From contig SHYI01000010.1 of the NCBI GenBank assembly GCA_009692905.1, positions 1 to 16,253 of the forward strand: a stretch of DNA of 16,253 nt, read 5' to 3'. This DNA comes from Chloroflexota bacterium (GTDB lineage Bacteria; Chloroflexota; Limnocylindria; Limnocylindrales; Limnocylindraceae). The notes beneath the pieces are model-generated. The model was not told the DNA's origin. It worked only from the letters and a program-made list of their open reading frames with translations, and did no database searches. The translations under genes were made by a program, and so were the position numbers. This document shows, piece after piece, positions 14,713 to 16,253 of the stretch (positions within the stretch are counted from its first letter, which is position 1; every line of letters starts with the position of its first letter).

Positions 14713-14733
14713 TAATATATGCGCATATGCATA
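14713..14733 (+). promoter_or_regulatory. palindromic operator and -10 box at the marR start
   Basis: A perfect 12-base palindrome ATATGCGCATAT (14717-14728) overlaps both a TAATAT -10 box (14713-14718) and the ATG at 14727. A second palindrome, TATGCATA (14726-14733), shares three bases with it. MarR proteins bind such short dyads as dimers, so autoregulation is likely. The fabD start lies about 40 bases away, so the same site could affect the fab operon. Confidence 0.6.
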
Positions 14734-15308
14734 CACCTCGCCGTAACCGAATTGCTGAGATTACGAAGGCCGCCGAGGGGCTGCGCAGCCGCCTCCCGGC
14801 CGCGGTCCGCGTCGCCCGTGGCGAGATGGGGGAGAGCCCGCTCGATGAGGTGTCGCGACGCCGGCAGAGCCTCGGTGAGATCGGCGGGCGCATCGTCTCT
14901 ATCCGCCGCCTCTGGCGCGAGCTCGTGCTTTCGACGGCGCAGCAGTTGGCACCGACCGAGCTCTCTCTGGCGCAGGTCGCTGCGCTCTACCTCCTTGCCG
15001 ACGGCAAGCCGCGATCGGTGGGGGAGATCGCCCAAGACCTCGGCCGCTCACATTCGGCGACGAGTCGTCTGGTGAGCTTCTTGCACGAGCGTCGCTATCT
15101 GCGCGCCGCGCCAACGAGTGATGCCCGCGTGCGTCGATCGCAGCTTGCTCCAAGTGGAGAAGCGCTCCTCACTTCGATTGATCGCGGTCGCGCGGAACAG
15201 TTTGTGGATGTGGTGCGACGACTACCGAAGGCGGAGCGCGGTCTGGTTGCTGCTGCGGTTGCCGCACTGGCAACGCGCGCGCCCGTTACTCCCCCGCGTA
15301 CCCCATAG
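14727..15308 (+). CDS. MarR-family transcriptional regulator
   Basis: The 193-residue protein has a winged helix-turn-helix at about 80-145: LSLAQVAALYLLADG, SVGEIAQDLGRSHSATSRLV (recognition helix) and a wing ending DARVRRSQLAPSGEALL, where the D.R.R pattern is typical of MarR. Flanking helices (50-75 and 152-180) would form the dimer interface. The basic N-terminal extension of about 50 residues is longer than usual. The start ATG lies within a palindrome and has no Shine-Dalgarno sequence. Divergent from fabD, it could control fatty-acid synthesis as FabT, a MarR-family repressor, does in streptococci, but this rests on position only. Its 3' end overlaps the convergent peptidase gene by 23 bases. 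Confidence 0.88.
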   Translation: MHTPRRNRIAEITKAAEGLRSRLPAAVRVARGEMGESPLDEVSRRRQSLGEIGGRIVSIRRLWRELVLSTAQQLAPTELSLAQVAALYLLADGKPRSVGEIAQDLGRSHSATSRLVSFLHERRYLRAAPTSDARVRRSQLAPSGEALLTSIDRGRAEQFVDVVRRLPKAERGLVAAAVAALATRAPVTPPRTP

Positions 15309-16253
15309 CGACGTCGTAGAGCACCTCAACGCCCCAGGCGAGGGCTTCTTGCGAGACGCGCTCGTCGATCCCGTGGAATCGCTCCATGAAGCGCTCCTTC
15401 GGATCCAGCAGATACGGTGAGAATCCGTAGGTTGGAATCCCGGCTGGCACGGTGATCTTCGCATCCGTCGCATACGGCGCGACGGCCGGCATCATGATCG
15501 CCTCACTGTCGCGTGTGCGAATTGCGGCGCTCGCAATGCCAAGGATTTCGTGATCCATCGGGTTGCTTACCGCGCCACCATATTCAATTAGGTCAAGCTT
15601 CACGAACGGTGCAAGGTCAGCACCGATGCGGTCGAGCATGTTGCGCTCAGCGGCCTCGCGCGTTGTCCCCGGCAGGATGCGGCTATCAACGGTGAGGGTT
15701 GCCAATCCTGGCAACACGTTGGAGCGAATGCCTGATGTCAGGATCGTTGGCGCGAACGTGTCGCGCAACACGGCGCGCAGTGCGCGAAGGAGTTCAGGGG
15801 CGCAGCCTGCTGCAGCCGCCTCGCTGTTGAGCTCCTTGGCGTCGTCAAAGGTCTTCTCGCTGAGGAGGCGCTCGAGGCGACCCATCGCCCCAGCCGGGAG
15901 GGCGGCTCGAAGTGCAGCAAGAAGCGCCTCGTTCTCGGGCACGATCTGAACTGGGCCTGGCACCGAGACGCGCTCCACTACCTGAGCGGCACGCAAGAGG
16001 GCGTTGTCGCTGTCGGGCATTGAGGCGTGACCCCAGCGGCCGCTGACGGTAATGGTGAAGCGGGCGAAGCCCTTCTCGGCAACCTGCAGTGGGTAGATGC
16101 GACGACCAGCGGCGGTGATCGTCATGCCGCCCGCCTCGGTGAGTCCGACCGCGGCGTCAAGCCAGTGCTTGCGGTCTTGGAGGACGAGGGCGATCCCCTC
16201 AAGGCCACCCGTCTCTTCGTCGGCGGTGGCGGTGAGGATGATGTCGCGACGCA
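15286..16253 (-). CDS. M20-family metallopeptidase/deacylase, N-terminus outside the window
   Basis: The frame is open to the window's right edge, so the N-terminal part with the first metal ligands is missing. An internal ATG at 16125 is not the start: coding continues upstream with ILTATADEETGG, whose DEE (codons 16213-16221) holds the catalytic glutamate and a metal ligand of the family, and TEAGG. Downstream come the dimerisation-domain motif GRWGHASMPDSDNALLRAA and, near the end, the C-terminal histidine in RFHGIDERVS. These fit M20 enzymes of the ArgE/DapE/carboxypeptidase type. The substrate cannot be told: amino-acylase, Gly-X carboxypeptidase and succinyl-diaminopimelate deacylase remain possible. 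It converges on, and overlaps, the marR gene. Confidence 0.88.
   Translation of the reverse strand, partial: RRDIILTATADEETGGLEGIALVLQDRKHWLDAAVGLTEAGGMTITAAGRRIYPLQVAEKGFARFTITVSGRWGHASMPDSDNALLRAAQVVERVSVPGPVQIVPENEALLAALRAALPAGAMGRLERLLSEKTFDDAKELNSEAAAAGCAPELLRALRAVLRDTFAPTILTSGIRSNVLPGLATLTVDSRILPGTTREAAERNMLDRIGADLAPFVKLDLIEYGGAVSNPMDHEILGIASAAIRTRDSEAIMMPAVAPYATDAKITVPAGIPTYGFSPYLLDPKERFMERFHGIDERVSQEALAWGVEVLYDVAMGYAGE

Overview
The window is a gene-dense, high-GC stretch of a bacterial chromosome. There are 16 protein-coding genes (two cut by the window edges), no RNA genes, no CRISPR array and no insertion sequence. No gene-free stretch exceeds about 115 bases. The 2-oxoacid:ferredoxin oxidoreductase pair, the copper ATPase, type II fatty-acid synthesis genes, GTG starts, four-base gene overlaps and promoters placed right at start codons would fit a free-living Chloroflexota- or Actinomycetota-like bacterium. 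A photolyase would fit a sunlit, aquatic habitat. This placement is an inference; no marker gene here fixes the taxon.

Layout. 1-204: tail of a probable methyltransferase. 211-603 (-): small lipoprotein. 642-6202 (+): a probable operon of six genes: a membrane protein, korA, korB, a degenerate receiver-like protein, an M24 (Xaa-Pro) peptidase and an unknown 103-residue protein. From korA onward each gene overlaps the next by four bases. 6199-6729 (-): O6-alkylguanine-DNA alkyltransferase (ogt). It diverges from a Cu+-exporting ATPase (6788-9118) whose start codon lies inside a CsoR-like palindrome. 9232-11135 (+): an AT-richer two-gene cassette, a carbonyl-reductase-like SDR followed by a photolyase-like protein. 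11163-14675 (-): fabD and two tandem FabF-type ketoacyl synthases. They diverge from a MarR-family regulator (14727-15308), whose promoter and start codon carry a perfect palindrome. 15286-16253 (-): an M20-type peptidase, cut by the window edge.

The most interesting gene is the photolyase-like protein (9942-11135). Its FAD-binding domain comes first, and a region that reads like the normally N-terminal antenna/Rossmann domain comes last, so it looks circularly permuted. It also has four cysteines spaced much as in the [4Fe-4S] bacterial photolyases, while its active-site residues look like those of class I CPD photolyases. Other points of interest are the degenerate receiver in the kor operon, the palindromes overlapping the copper-ATPase and marR starts, and a recurring TANNNT box six to eight bases before start codons, which suggests leaderless transcripts.
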